From assembly GCF_000703165.1 (NCBI RefSeq), contig NZ_JNLQ01000002.1, positions 620,001-684,000 of the forward strand: a stretch of 64,000 nt of DNA, in the 5' to 3' direction. Of this stretch, positions 47,378 through 57,522 are shown piece by piece. The stretch comes from Butyrivibrio sp. AE3004 (lineage in GTDB: Bacteria; Bacillota; Clostridia; Lachnospirales; Lachnospiraceae). The position numbers and the translations under genes are program-made. Numbering within the stretch: the first letter of the stretch is position 1; each line of letters begins with the position of its first letter. The notes beneath the pieces are model-generated. The model made no database searches and was not told the origin of the DNA. It worked only from the letters and a program-made list of their open reading frames with translations.

Positions 47378-48223
47378 TTACCCGTTTATTTGAGCGAGCT
47401 CTTCCGGGTTTATAAATACTCCGTCTTTTTTTATCTGATATCCAAGTTTTGTGTTATCACTTCCGACTACAAAAAGTGCAGTACCTTTTGTGACTGTATC
47501 ACCTTCGTGGACAAGACTGTCACCGGCGTTTCGATAAATGGATATGTAACCATTGCCGTGATCGATTGTCACACAGTTTCCGTATTTGATATCTCCTGCA
47601 ACTGAAGCTACCGTACCGGAACCTGAGGCAATAATTGTGGAATTCTCTTCGGTAGAAAGAATGAGGATTGGATCAAGCTTTGATACATCCACAGGCTCTT
47701 CGGCATTTTCTTCGTTTTCTTCACCTTCAGCTTTTTCCACAGCATTGCCGTCGGCATCGATAATACCGGCAATTGCAATATCAGAGGAATTCGGGTCATC
47801 ATAAGTGTTGATCATGGAAGCAGTTCCGGAAATCGGAAGTTGGGAAGGAATGCTGAGTTGTTCTTCTTCGGCTGCAGTCTGTGCCTCAGCCTCAACCTTC
47901 TGGTTAAGTGCCTGGCTCAGCTGACTAACCTCATTCTGAAGTTCTGAATTGGCTTGGGTGAGTTCTTTGTTTGTCGTATCAAGCTCAAGAATCTTGGCAT
48001 CCTGCTCGTTTGCATATTTTTTTAAAGATGAAACCGTGATTGCTGAATGCACAAGAAAGCACACCAGTGCTACAAAAATGGCAAATAGAGAAAAAGCCAC
48101 AACCTGAGTGGCAATATGACTTAGATGAAAGCTTTCACTACTTCCGTCAGAGTCTCCTGAAATTATCATAAAAGTATAATGTCTTTTATGTCTGTGTTTT
48201 TTAGGTTTATTATAGTTTGCCAT
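47378..48223 (-). CDS. Degenerate M23/LytM-domain membrane protein
   Basis: The 281-residue protein has a short basic cytoplasmic start (MANYNKPKKHRHKRHY), one membrane segment (about residues 36-58), a coiled coil (about 62-110), an acidic linker, and a C-terminal LytM fold (about 195-281). The zinc-ligand positions of active M23 endopeptidases are lost: the usual HxH-type strand reads ISIYRNAGD, and the LHFEI strand reads LGYQIKKDG. It is therefore probably a non-catalytic LytM factor that activates or localises a cell-wall enzyme, perhaps with the bactofilin encoded next. Start 48223 follows GAGGGGG. Confidence 0.8.
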   Translation of the reverse strand: MANYNKPKKHRHKRHYTFMIISGDSDGSSESFHLSHIATQVVAFSLFAIFVALVCFLVHSAITVSSLKKYANEQDAKILELDTTNKELTQANSELQNEVSQLSQALNQKVEAEAQTAAEEEQLSIPSQLPISGTASMINTYDDPNSSDIAIAGIIDADGNAVEKAEGEENEENAEEPVDVSKLDPILILSTEENSTIIASGSGTVASVAGDIKYGNCVTIDHGNGYISIYRNAGDSLVHEGDTVTKGTALFVVGSDNTKLGYQIKKDGVFINPEELAQING

Positions 48224-48540
48224 AAGAACCCCCTCTAAACTAGGCATATGATACCACAATTCCCTTAATTAGCCAAGATTGTTGCATATTTTAATATATG
48301 TGTGCAGATTCATCATGACTTCCTGAACGCAAAGATGAAAATGAGCTCAGGAATCTATATATGTTTGTTATTTACCCCATGGAAGTCAAAGCTGTAACTG
48401 ACAAAAATGCGTAAAGAGCCAGTTTTGAGCATAGTAGTGAATGTTTACATTGCAGTAAAAACATAATATAATATGAGGGATTGCGACATGGAAAACATGA
48501 GCACATAGAAATACATTTAATTTGGAAGTGAGGTTACATT

Positions 48541-49050
48541 ATGGCATTATTACAACAGTGGCGTGATATGGCTTATTCAGAAAAAGCTGATAAGGCACAG
48601 CTGCAGAAACTTTGGACAGATTATTTCCAGAAGGAAAAAGAAATCTACGCAATCCTTCTTAAAAATCCTGATGAGGAAGTTAAAGGCACAGTTAAAGAAC
48701 TGGCTGAGAAATATAGCATAGATATCATGACAATGACAGGTTTCCTTGATGGTATCAATGATTCACTTAAGGAACAGAATCCTATCGAAGAGATGGATGA
48801 GAATACAGAGGTTTCTCTTGGCTTTGATAAGGAACTTCTTTACAAGAACATGGTTGCAGCAGGTGCTGACTGGCTTTACGGTCTTCCTGAATGGAACGAG
48901 ATCTTCTCAGAGGAGAAGCAGAAGGAACTTTACAAGGAGCAGAAGGCTTCTCAGACTGTTCGCAAGGAGAACAAGGTTTATCCTAACGATCCCTGCCCGT
49001 GCGGAAGTGGCAAAAAGTATAAGAAGTGCCACGGTAAAGGTAAATTCTAA
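48541..49050 (+). CDS. SEC-C motif protein
   Basis: The 169-residue protein has a helical N-terminal domain (about residues 1-120) and a C-terminal SEC-C zinc motif ([16 protein letters not shown], about 150-166) like the SecA tail that contacts SecB and ribosomes. The N-terminal part is found in Lachnospiraceae SEC-C proteins but has no known function to me. An AAGTGAGG site precedes the ATG. It is followed by a C7-A10-T-G4 tract and a palindromic repeat. Confidence 0.8.
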   Translation: MALLQQWRDMAYSEKADKAQLQKLWTDYFQKEKEIYAILLKNPDEEVKGTVKELAEKYSIDIMTMTGFLDGINDSLKEQNPIEEMDENTEVSLGFDKELLYKNMVAAGADWLYGLPEWNEIFSEEKQKELYKEQKASQTVRKENKVYPNDPCPCGSGKKYKKCHGKGKF

Positions 49051-49156
49051 TTGGATTTTATCCGAAAACTATATATGTCCCCCCCAAAAAAAAAATGGGG
49101 AATGCCACATTTTAAAATCTGTTTTGGATTTAAGATGTCAATAAAGAAAAGAACAC

Positions 49157-49220
49157 CTCATAAAGCCTTCTCTCGCTAAGGGAGAAGGTGGCCCGATGGG
49201 CCGGATGAGGGTTTTTTTAA
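49157..49220. repeat. Single-copy REP-like palindrome
   Basis: CCTTCTC/GAGAAGG and GGCCC/GGGCC stems within CCTCAT...GGATGAGGG match the core of the element at 19184-19401, here without the tandem insert. An eight-base T run follows, so it can also end transcription of the SEC-C gene. Confidence 0.8.
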
Positions 49221-49264
49221 TAAATAGTAACTATACCCGGTTGGTATGGTAGAAGGAGAAAGAG

Positions 49265-51142
49265 ATGACAAAAGAAGAATTCAAAGAAGTGTATCGCCAT
49301 TCATTGGCACACATTCTGGCAAAGGCCGTAATTGAGATTTACGGTAAGGAGACACAGTACGCAATTGGTCCGCAGGTGGCAGACGGTTGCTATTATGACT
49401 TCGTTTTGCCAAAGGCTGTAACAGAGGATGATTTCAAGGCAATCGAGGATAAGATGCGCGAGATCATCAAGAGAAGAGAGGATTGGACCAGAAAAGAGGT
49501 TTCAAAGGAAGAAGCACTTGAGATTTTCAAGGATCAGAAATTTAAGACTGAGCTTATAAATGATCTTCCTGATGGCGAGACTATCACAACCTACAATACA
49601 GGTGATGATTTCATCGATCTTTGCCGCGGACCTCACGTTGAGAACTCTCAGGAATTGATGAATGTTTCATACAAGGTAAAGGCAGTTTCCGGAGCTTACT
49701 GGAGAGGCGATGAGAAGAGAGATTCCATGACAAGAATCTATCTCTATGCATTTCCTACAAAGGATGAGCTTAAGGCTCACCTTAAGATGATCCAGGAAGC
49801 ACTTGAGCGCGATCATAAAAAGATTGGCGCACAGCTCGACCTTTTCATGTTTGATGAGACAGCTCCCGGTATGCCTTACTGGCTTCCCAGAGGCTGGAGA
49901 ATGTATCAGAAGCTTCTTAAATTCTCAAGAGATATACAGGAGAGACACGGATACACTGAGATAGCAGCGCCTCTTATCGATAATAAGAAGCTGTGGCTCA
50001 TCAGTGGTCACTGGGCTCACTACATCAACAACATGTTTATTGTTCCCGGTATTGCAGGTCACGTACAGGCAGACACAAATATACCGGATGTAGCAGAGAG
50101 TATGGATGAGGATGCACCTAAGGCACCTGTTAAGATTGAGAGAGGATCTGTTATCTATAACAGAGAGCAGATTGACACAATGGGTGCTAAGCCTATGAAC
50201 TGCCCTAATGCCATGATGACATATAAGAGAACAGTTCATTCATATAAGGAACTTCCTATTCGTTACAGTGAGTATGATGTCCTTCACAGAAAAGAAAAGT
50301 CAGGACAGATGAACGGTCTTTTCCGTGTTCAGGAGTTCAGACAGGATGATGACCATACATTCGTAATGGAGTCACAGATCGAGGATGAGATTGCTGATAT
50401 CATTGCAATTGCTGATGAGATCTACAAGACTTTCGGTGTAACCTACAGAGCTGAGTTTTCAACACGTCCCGAGGACTTTATGGGTGATATCGAGGTTTGG
50501 AACAGAGCAGAGGCTGCTCTTAAGAACATCCTTGATAAGACCTACGGAGAGGGCGGCTATGAGATCAACGAGGGTGACGGAGCTTTCTATGGCCCTAAGA
50601 TTGACCTTCAGATCAAGGACGCTCTTGGAAGAGAATGGCAGTGCGGTACTGTTCAGCTTGACTTCCAGCTTCCTCATAACTTTGGCCTTACATATCAGGC
50701 ACAGGACGGAAGCCTTGAAATGCCTGTTGTTATTCACAGAGCTATTTACGGATCGCTTGAGAGATTCATCGGTATCATTATCGAGAACTTCAAGGGTGCA
50801 TTCCCGTTCTGGCTCAGTCCTTATCAGGTAGGTATTGTTCCGATTCGTGTTGAGCATAACGAATATGCTAAGAAGGTTGCTGATCTTCTTTTCGAGAACG
50901 GAATTGATGTAGAGGCTGATTACTCCGACAACAACATGAAGGAGAAGATCAAGAAGTTTAAGAACTACAAAGATCCTTATATCATCGTACTTGGTGATAA
51001 GGAAGCTGCAGAGAACACAGTATCCATCAATGTTCGCGGCTCCAACAAGCAGATTCAGAATGTACCTCTTGAGAAGTTTGTTGAGATGTGCAAGAAGATG
51101 AATGCTGAACATACACTTGAGCTTATTGACAGTGTTGAATAA
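49265..51142 (+). CDS. thrS: Threonyl-tRNA synthetase lacking the TGS domain
   Basis: The 625-residue class II synthetase charges tRNA-Thr. It starts directly in the editing domain (HSLAHILAKA, later CRGPHVENS), so the roughly 60-residue N-terminal TGS domain of the common bacterial form is missing. In the catalytic core the zinc ligands are recognisable (Cys in KPMNCPN, His in QDDDHTF and VVIHRAIYGSLERF). Between HYINNMF and KPMNCPN there are about 45 extra residues compared with E. coli ThrS. The anticodon domain follows. A GAAGGAGAAAGAG site precedes the ATG; no T-box is present in the short leader. Confidence 0.93.
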   Translation: MTKEEFKEVYRHSLAHILAKAVIEIYGKETQYAIGPQVADGCYYDFVLPKAVTEDDFKAIEDKMREIIKRREDWTRKEVSKEEALEIFKDQKFKTELINDLPDGETITTYNTGDDFIDLCRGPHVENSQELMNVSYKVKAVSGAYWRGDEKRDSMTRIYLYAFPTKDELKAHLKMIQEALERDHKKIGAQLDLFMFDETAPGMPYWLPRGWRMYQKLLKFSRDIQERHGYTEIAAPLIDNKKLWLISGHWAHYINNMFIVPGIAGHVQADTNIPDVAESMDEDAPKAPVKIERGSVIYNREQIDTMGAKPMNCPNAMMTYKRTVHSYKELPIRYSEYDVLHRKEKSGQMNGLFRVQEFRQDDDHTFVMESQIEDEIADIIAIADEIYKTFGVTYRAEFSTRPEDFMGDIEVWNRAEAALKNILDKTYGEGGYEINEGDGAFYGPKIDLQIKDALGREWQCGTVQLDFQLPHNFGLTYQAQDGSLEMPVVIHRAIYGSLERFIGIIIENFKGAFPFWLSPYQVGIVPIRVEHNEYAKKVADLLFENGIDVEADYSDNNMKEKIKKFKNYKDPYIIVLGDKEAAENTVSINVRGSNKQIQNVPLEKFVEMCKKMNAEHTLELIDSVE

Positions 51143-51154
51143 TTAGCTTTATAC

Positions 51155-51185
51155 CACCCGTAAGCACTCTGTGCTTACGGGTAAT
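51155..51185 (+). terminator. Terminator after thrS
   Basis: ACCCGTAAGCAC pairs perfectly with GTGCTTACGGGT around TCT; only a weak T stretch follows. Confidence 0.7.
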
Positions 51186-51200
51186 TTGGTAGGTGATCGT

Positions 51201-51929
51201 TTGTTGTTTTTTAAAAATTTTTTATGTAAAAAAAACATATGTAAAATTATAGCTCTGGCGGGAATGACTATAGCGGTGATCGGTTATGGAAATGGCTCCC
51301 TGAGGGTTTTTGCGGAGAGTATTACGGATGCTACCTCGGTTGGTGCAGGAGCAGTTCTTGATGATATTGTTGACGGTAAAAACGAAAACAAAGAAGAGGC
51401 GAATGCACCTTCGGAGTTTGGAAGTCTTCCTAAAGCACTTAGCTGTACATTTATAGTTCCCGCAGGCTTTCATATCTCTGACATACCGGGGCAATACGTA
51501 AATGAACATTATCCCTTGGAATCGGCAAATGTTACTTATAACATGACAGTGCTTCCAAAGGAGAAAGTATTAACCAATGCTGAAAAGGCAGCAGGTAAGA
51601 CCGCTGATAACGGTGTGGAATACAGATATAATGAGCTTACATCCAAAATGTATGAAAGCATCCAGAAGGAAAACTATCAGAATCTATATGGTGAGAACAT
51701 AAACTTCACTATGGAAACTTTTGAGAAAAAGGAATTTGACGGTTTTCCGGGCTATTTGATTAAGACTTCATTCACACCCGAAAATGCGCAGACCATACAT
51801 CAGATGACTGCAATTGTGCTTTCATCAAATAAAGTTTTTACTGTGGTTTTTTCCCGCGCTGCTGATGATGATTTCGAAGAGGCATTTATTGAGAGCCTTG
51901 AGAGCATTCATGTTATAAAGCTGGATTAA
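51201..51929 (+). CDS. Exported protein of unknown function
   Basis: The 242-residue product is not recognised. It has an N-terminal signal or anchor segment (IIALAGMTIAVIGYG) after a Lys-rich stretch, an acidic linker (DDIVDGKNENKEEAN) and a soluble domain of about 165 residues. The soluble domain ends in a strand-rich region (TIHQMTAIVLSSNKVFTVVFS) followed by a helix, resembling small lipid- or wall-associated folds. I choose TTG 51201 because AGGTGAT lies just upstream and earlier starts fall inside the thrS terminator hairpin; the start is uncertain. A good terminator follows. Confidence 0.65.
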   Translation: MLFFKNFLCKKNICKIIALAGMTIAVIGYGNGSLRVFAESITDATSVGAGAVLDDIVDGKNENKEEANAPSEFGSLPKALSCTFIVPAGFHISDIPGQYVNEHYPLESANVTYNMTVLPKEKVLTNAEKAAGKTADNGVEYRYNELTSKMYESIQKENYQNLYGENINFTMETFEKKEFDGFPGYLIKTSFTPENAQTIHQMTAIVLSSNKVFTVVFSRAADDDFEEAFIESLESIHVIKLD

Positions 51930-51950
51930 GTAAGTGAATAATAGATTATA

Positions 51951-52008
51951 AAAAACTCTTATGTTAAAGCGTTTTGATAAGAAATGCGATAACATGAGAG
52001 TTTTTTTC
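51951..52008 (+). terminator. Terminator after the exported protein
   Basis: AAACTCTTATGTTA (near 51953) pairs with TAACATGAGAGTTT (to 52003), followed by seven T. Confidence 0.85.
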
Positions 52009-52108
52009 TTTATTGTAAGAATTACTCTCAGGCCTGTTTTTCAATATGCGAAGTTCAAGTTAATTAATTGATTTTTTTCCACATATGAAATAAAGAAAAT
52101 TGTAACTG

Positions 52109-52122
52109 AAAAAATGTCGGAT
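52109..52122 (+). promoter_or_regulatory. Shared operator AAAAAATGTCGGAT, site 1 (GH78 gene)
   Basis: AAAAAATGTCGGAT followed four bases later by another A run lies 135 bases upstream of the GH78 start. Identical 14-mers lie at 59013 and 61754. It is a probable AraC-type regulator site. Confidence 0.65.
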
Positions 52123-52257
52123 ATGAAAAAAGAAAAAACATTTTTTAATTTGACATTAGAAAATAAAATAAGAATAAGAAAAAGATACGGTGCCTATAAC
52201 TGACCGCTTTGAGTCAGATAAAAGAAATGTTTCATATAAGAAGGTGAGAGGTAAGCA

Positions 52258-55056
52258 ATGAAAATAACAAGAACAAAGCTTAATGGAATAGTTAATCCGA
52301 TCGGATATTGCTTTAAAAAGATAATAGCATCCTGGAACGTGGAAGAGACGACTTCAAAGTCTCTTAAAAGCGGAGTCTTGGAGGTTTCTACAGATAGTGA
52401 ATTTAATGAGATATTGTACAAAAAGGAATCTTCGGAGCTTGATCAGAGCGGAGAGGTTATAAATATAGAATTAAAACCAAGGACAAGATATTTCTGGAGA
52501 GTAACTGTAACCGGTGACAGGGATGACCGCGCTACATCCAAGACGCAGTTTTTTGAAACGGGGAAAATGGATGAACCCTGGATGGGAAAATGGATCGCAG
52601 CAGGCGAAGGAGAATGCTATCATCCGATTTTCAGAAAAGAGCTTTCTTTAAAAGAAAAACCTGCCAGTGCAAGGCTGTATGTCAGCTGCCTTGGAGTTTT
52701 TGAGGCCTATCTTGACGGGAAGAAGATCGGAAATGAAATTCTTACACCTTATATAAATGACTATGAGACCGGAATGCAGATAATTACCTTTGATGTTACT
52801 GATGAATTAAACGAGAAAAGTGTTCTGGATATTCAGGTTGCAAAGGGCTGGTATATGAGCAACTTCGGACTTGAGGGCGGTTATAATTTCGGAGACAGAA
52901 TGGAGGCTATAGCAGAGCTTCATGTAGACTATGCGGATGGAAGTCATGAAGTAATCGGGACAGATGACAGCTTTGAGGTTTTGAAGAATGATGTAACCGA
53001 TTCCGGGATTTATTACGGAGAAGATATCGACAGAACTGCAGGTACGCCTTCCATGGGAAATGCACAGGTAACCTGCGGGCAAAGAGAGCTTTTGGACAGA
53101 TACAGTATTCCGGTGATTGTAAAAGAAGTTCTTAATGCAAAAGAAATAATACATACACCTGCAGGGGAGACGGTTGTTGATTTTGGCCAGAACCATGCGG
53201 GAATTATGGAGATAGACGCTGATTTTCCGGCAGATACAAAAATCATAATAGATTGTGGTGAGATACTGCAGGAAGGGAACTTTTTTAATAAGAATTATCG
53301 CGAAGCAAGATCCCGGTTCGTATACATTTCAGATGGAAGAAAGGAAACCATACATCCTAAGTTTACCTTCTTTGGATACAGATATTTAAGAATCACAGGT
53401 TGGCCGGGGGACATAGAACTTACTACGGAGAAAATCAGATCAAACGTAATCTATTCAGATATGGAGAGAACAGGCTTCATTGAAACCGATAATGAAAAGA
53501 TAAACAGACTCTATGAGAACTGTATATGGGGTCAAAAGTCCAACTTCATAGATATGCCCACAGACTGTCCTCAAAGAAATGAGAGGCTTGGCTGGACCGG
53601 AGATGCACAGGTATTTTCACAGACAGCGAGCTACAACATGGATACGAGAGCTTTTTACAGAAAGTTTCTGCGTGATCTGGGGTCTGACGCAAAGCGTCAT
53701 GAAGGTGCAGTGGCAAGCTTTCTTCCTAATACTGCAGGTAATCTTGCAGGAGTTGCAAGTATATGGGCAGATGTCAGCACGATAGTTCCCGAGGTTTTGT
53801 ATAACACCTTCGGAAATCTTGAAGACATTAAAGAGCACTATGAGATGATGAAGGGCTGGGTCGAATACATGCACAGAAATGATGAGGAGCATGGCGATAA
53901 AGGCTTCTTTATATTGCCTTTCCAGTTTGGCGACTGGCTGGGGCTCGACGGAATTACAGAGCAGAGCTTTAAGGGCGGAACTGATGATAATTATCTGTCT
54001 GCTGTTTATTATTACAGGTCTACGGTCATTACCGCAAAAATGGCGGAGCGTCTTGGCTATAAAGATGATCGGGAAAAATACGAAGCACTGGCAAAGAAGG
54101 TTAAGGGAGCAATCCTTGATGAGTATTTCTCAAAAAACGGAAGGCTTGCCTGCGATACTCAGGCTGCTTACATCGTGGCTCTTGCTTTTGATATATACGT
54201 GGACAAAGACAAACTTACAGAGCAGTTTGTGGAGAGACTTACAAAAGACTGCTTTAAGATAAAATGCGGATTTGTAGGAGCACCGCTTCTTTGTACCACC
54301 CTTGCAAAAATCGGAAGGATGGACCTTGCTTATCAATTCCTGTTTAATGAAGATTTCCCGAGCTGGCTTTACTGCGTAAATCTCGGGGCTACTACAATCT
54401 GGGAGAGATGGAATTCTGTAATGCCTGATGGCTCCATTTGCGGAGAGGGAATGAATTCATTAAATCACTATTCCTACGGAACGATTGTACAGTTCATGTA
54501 TGAATATATCGGTGGACTTCGTCCCGCTGCAGAAGGTTTTAAACGTGCTGTCATTGCTCCCGAACCGTCTATGAGATTCAGACATTTTGGAGCCTCGATG
54601 GTAACTGCACAGGGCAAATATGTTTCGAACTGGAAAATCGAAGAAGATGGAAAAATCACCCTGCATATTGAAATTCCGTTTGGCGGGGGCGCAGATGTAA
54701 GGCTTCCGAGATTTAGCAAAAATATGTTTAATGCTGATTGCATTGATGTAGATTCTGTAAATTGGGATGGGATGATTACGCTCCCTGCAGGAACTTATGA
54801 TATCAGTTATATGCCGTCTAAGGATTACCGATATGTGTACGGAGCTGAAACCAGACTTTCCGAACTTGAGAAGGATGATGAAGTAATGGGAATTTTGCAA
54901 AAGGAGCTTCCCGTTGCTTTTGGAATAATCAAAAATCATGATCCTGAAAACGGTAATCACACCCTGGGAGAGCTGCCGTTTTTATTCTACATGGGCTTTT
55001 CGCCGGAGACGGTTAACCCTGTTACAGATAAGATATTTAAACTTAAGAGGTGGTAA
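52258..55056 (+). CDS. GH78 alpha-L-rhamnosidase
   Basis: The 932-residue inverting glycoside hydrolase family 78 enzyme removes alpha-L-rhamnose from pectin side chains, flavonoids or bacterial glycans. N-terminal beta domains include RLYVSCLGVFEAYLDGKKIG (Bac_rhamnosid_N). The (alpha/alpha)6 barrel carries the family block DMPTDCPQRNERLGWTGDAQ, with acidic catalytic residues, and WERWNSVMPDG / GMNSLNHYSYGTIVQFMYE. There is no signal peptide, so it acts on imported oligosaccharides. It is preceded by the shared operator and a possible weak copy of the leader motif (52192), and is followed 3 bases later by a GH2 gene. Confidence 0.94.
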   Translation: MKITRTKLNGIVNPIGYCFKKIIASWNVEETTSKSLKSGVLEVSTDSEFNEILYKKESSELDQSGEVINIELKPRTRYFWRVTVTGDRDDRATSKTQFFETGKMDEPWMGKWIAAGEGECYHPIFRKELSLKEKPASARLYVSCLGVFEAYLDGKKIGNEILTPYINDYETGMQIITFDVTDELNEKSVLDIQVAKGWYMSNFGLEGGYNFGDRMEAIAELHVDYADGSHEVIGTDDSFEVLKNDVTDSGIYYGEDIDRTAGTPSMGNAQVTCGQRELLDRYSIPVIVKEVLNAKEIIHTPAGETVVDFGQNHAGIMEIDADFPADTKIIIDCGEILQEGNFFNKNYREARSRFVYISDGRKETIHPKFTFFGYRYLRITGWPGDIELTTEKIRSNVIYSDMERTGFIETDNEKINRLYENCIWGQKSNFIDMPTDCPQRNERLGWTGDAQVFSQTASYNMDTRAFYRKFLRDLGSDAKRHEGAVASFLPNTAGNLAGVASIWADVSTIVPEVLYNTFGNLEDIKEHYEMMKGWVEYMHRNDEEHGDKGFFILPFQFGDWLGLDGITEQSFKGGTDDNYLSAVYYYRSTVITAKMAERLGYKDDREKYEALAKKVKGAILDEYFSKNGRLACDTQAAYIVALAFDIYVDKDKLTEQFVERLTKDCFKIKCGFVGAPLLCTTLAKIGRMDLAYQFLFNEDFPSWLYCVNLGATTIWERWNSVMPDGSICGEGMNSLNHYSYGTIVQFMYEYIGGLRPAAEGFKRAVIAPEPSMRFRHFGASMVTAQGKYVSNWKIEEDGKITLHIEIPFGGGADVRLPRFSKNMFNADCIDVDSVNWDGMITLPAGTYDISYMPSKDYRYVYGAETRLSELEKDDEVMGILQKELPVAFGIIKNHDPENGNHTLGELPFLFYMGFSPETVNPVTDKIFKLKRW

Positions 55057-55059
55057 TTG

Positions 55060-57522
55060 ATGAAGAAAATAAAGTGGAACGAGGATTGGCTGTTTTGGGA
55101 TAGCAAGGATGCCTTTGCTTTAGTGTGGAACATCCCCGAAAATGCAAAGAAGGTGACTCTTCCTCATGATGCAATGATAGAGACTCAAAATGTCGCTGAC
55201 TCACCAAACGGAGGAAATACAGGGTTTTATAACGGCGGTTCATACACTTATGTGAAGTTTTATGAATCAAAGCCTGGAGACAGAAGCAGAAATATCATGC
55301 TTTTATTTGAAGGCATATACATGAACTCGTTTGTCTATGTAAACGGACAGCTTGCCGCAAACAGACCTTATGGCTATTCGCAGTTTATCGTTCCTATATC
55401 ACAGCTTCTAAAGGAAGAAGGGGAAAATGAGATACGTGTTCAGGTAAGAAACAATGCCTGCCCAAATAGCCGCTGGTATACGGGCTCTGGTATATATAGG
55501 GATGTTTATCTTTTAAGTGCAGGTAATACATATATTAAAGAAAATGGGTTACTTGCTACTACAGAGGAATGCAGCAAAGAGGAGGCAACTGTACTTTTAA
55601 AGGCGCAAATAACAAATGATGACACTGTGCCAAAGGACATACTTGTTACCTTTAAAATTGAAGACTCAAAGGGAAAAACAGCTGCGTATGAACAGAAGGT
55701 TATGAGTATAAATAAGGGTGATTCGGCAGAAGTGTTTTCCAGATTATTTATTGATAATCCAATGCTGTGGTCAGATGAGTCTCCCAATCTGTATAAGGCA
55801 GAGGTTACGATTGCTGCGGCTAATATCGGAGAAGATGGCAAATGCTGTCAGGGTGAAATCATGGATAAGGCTGAAGAAGTTATCGGTATAAGGAAACTCC
55901 GGCTTGATGCAAAACATGGACTTAGAGTAAACGGGAAAACTGTAAAACTTCGCGGAGCATGTATTCATCATGATAGTGGGATTTTGAGTGCAAAAACGTA
56001 CTACGAAGCTGAGTTTAGAAGAGTCACAATATTAAAAAAGGCCGGATTTAATGCTATAAGAATGTCACATCATCCTGCAGCACCGGCACTTGTAAAGGCC
56101 TGCGATGAGCTTGGAATGTATATTATGGATGAAGCCTTTGATATGTGGACAAGGGCAAAATCGGACTATGATTATAACCTCTATTTTAATGATTGGTGGA
56201 AGAGAGATATAGAATCCATGGTAATGAAGGATTACAACCATCCTTCCGTCATAATGTATTCCATCGGAAATGAGATCCCGGAAATCGGAACTGATGAGGG
56301 AAGCAGGCTTGCAAGACAGATAAGTGAGCTTTGCCATAAACTTGATCCCTACAGATACACACTTGCATCTATAAACGGTGTGTTTGCGGCAGGGGACGGT
56401 GTTCCACAGATAACTGCGGATGTAGCGGCATCTCTGGATGGGACAGACGACTCCATAAATGTCAATGATTTCATGACGATCATGGATAAATATATGGATA
56501 AAATTGTTGCTCATCCTGAGATCACAAAAAGGCTTGATAAGGCCTGCGCAGCAACAGACATTGCGGGCTATAATTATATGACTGCGAGGTATGCTCTTGA
56601 TAATAATCAGGCGCCAAACAGGATTATTGTGGGTAGTGAAACATATCCCCCGGAGATAGCTGTCAACTGGCGAGAAGTCATGAAATACGATCAGGTTATA
56701 GGTGATTTTACCTGGACCGGATGGGATTACATTGGAGAAGCGGGAGTTGGAATTCCTGCGTATAAATTCGGGGACGGAGGCTTTGGAGCATGCTTCCCGG
56801 CAAGGCTTGCCTATACAGGAGATATTGATATAACGGGATTCAGAAGACCCCTCTCATACTACAGAGAGATAGTTTTCGGACTTAGAACAAAGCCCTATAT
56901 TGCAGTTCAGGATCCTGCTCATTACGGAGAAAAGCTTATAAAGACACCCTGGGTAATGAGTGATGCGATTTCAGGATGGAACTTTGACGGATATGAAAAT
57001 AAGCCGGTTTTGGTGGAAATATATTCTGCAGGCGATGAGGTTGAATTGTTCCTTAATGATGAAAGTATCGGAAAAAAGAAGATGACTGACGCTGATAATT
57101 GCAGGGCGATTTTTGAAACAACATATTCCCCGGGCACACTTAGAGCGGTGTCAAGGGAAAACAGAGCAGATATCGGAGAATATGAGATAACTACGGCAAA
57201 AGGTGATGTAAACCTTGTTGCAGAGGTTGATGAGCATTTACCGGTTAATAGTAGCTTGTTATATATCAATCTTTCTCTGGTAGACGCAAATGGGAATGTT
57301 TTTACAGATAAAGAAGCGCAAATTACAGTAGAGGCTATGGGAGATGGTGAACTGATTGGACTTGGCTCTGCCAATCCCAAATCACAGGAAAACTATTGCG
57401 GAAATATGACAACCACCTGGAATGGCCGTGCTCTTGCCATCATACGCAAAAAAACCGAAGGGCATGTGTCTTTGAAGGTATCATCAAGCGATGGGGAAAT
57501 TGTGATTTTGAAAGAAGTATAA
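55060..57522 (+). CDS. GH2 family beta-galactosidase (DUF4982-type)
   Basis: The 820-residue retaining glycosidase has a GH2 N-terminal sugar-binding domain (VTLPHDAMIE, FYNGGSYTY, YGYSQFIVPI, SRWYTGSGIYRDV), an immunoglobulin-like domain, and the TIM barrel. The acid/base Glu is in MYSIGNEIPEIG and the nucleophile region is GSETYPPEI. A DUF4982-like domain (KPVLVEIYSAGDEVELFLNDESIG) and a C-terminal Ig-like domain follow. It is cytoplasmic. It starts 3 bases after the GH78 stop with AGAGGTGG, so both are one operon. Galactosidase is the commonest activity of this architecture; glucuronidase is an alternative. Confidence 0.9.
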   Translation: MKKIKWNEDWLFWDSKDAFALVWNIPENAKKVTLPHDAMIETQNVADSPNGGNTGFYNGGSYTYVKFYESKPGDRSRNIMLLFEGIYMNSFVYVNGQLAANRPYGYSQFIVPISQLLKEEGENEIRVQVRNNACPNSRWYTGSGIYRDVYLLSAGNTYIKENGLLATTEECSKEEATVLLKAQITNDDTVPKDILVTFKIEDSKGKTAAYEQKVMSINKGDSAEVFSRLFIDNPMLWSDESPNLYKAEVTIAAANIGEDGKCCQGEIMDKAEEVIGIRKLRLDAKHGLRVNGKTVKLRGACIHHDSGILSAKTYYEAEFRRVTILKKAGFNAIRMSHHPAAPALVKACDELGMYIMDEAFDMWTRAKSDYDYNLYFNDWWKRDIESMVMKDYNHPSVIMYSIGNEIPEIGTDEGSRLARQISELCHKLDPYRYTLASINGVFAAGDGVPQITADVAASLDGTDDSINVNDFMTIMDKYMDKIVAHPEITKRLDKACAATDIAGYNYMTARYALDNNQAPNRIIVGSETYPPEIAVNWREVMKYDQVIGDFTWTGWDYIGEAGVGIPAYKFGDGGFGACFPARLAYTGDIDITGFRRPLSYYREIVFGLRTKPYIAVQDPAHYGEKLIKTPWVMSDAISGWNFDGYENKPVLVEIYSAGDEVELFLNDESIGKKKMTDADNCRAIFETTYSPGTLRAVSRENRADIGEYEITTAKGDVNLVAEVDEHLPVNSSLLYINLSLVDANGNVFTDKEAQITVEAMGDGELIGLGSANPKSQENYCGNMTTTWNGRALAIIRKKTEGHVSLKVSSSDGEIVILKEV

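Noticed and set aside
49078..49100. C7-A10-T-G4 tract as a phase-variable switch
   Set aside because: It is intergenic, after the SEC-C stop, and not in a promoter spacer or coding frame; a simple poly-tract is the plainer reading.
49221..49264. T-box leader before thrS
   Set aside because: The leader is only about 45 bases after the palindromic repeat and lacks the T-box specifier stem and the TGGNACCGCG sequence.
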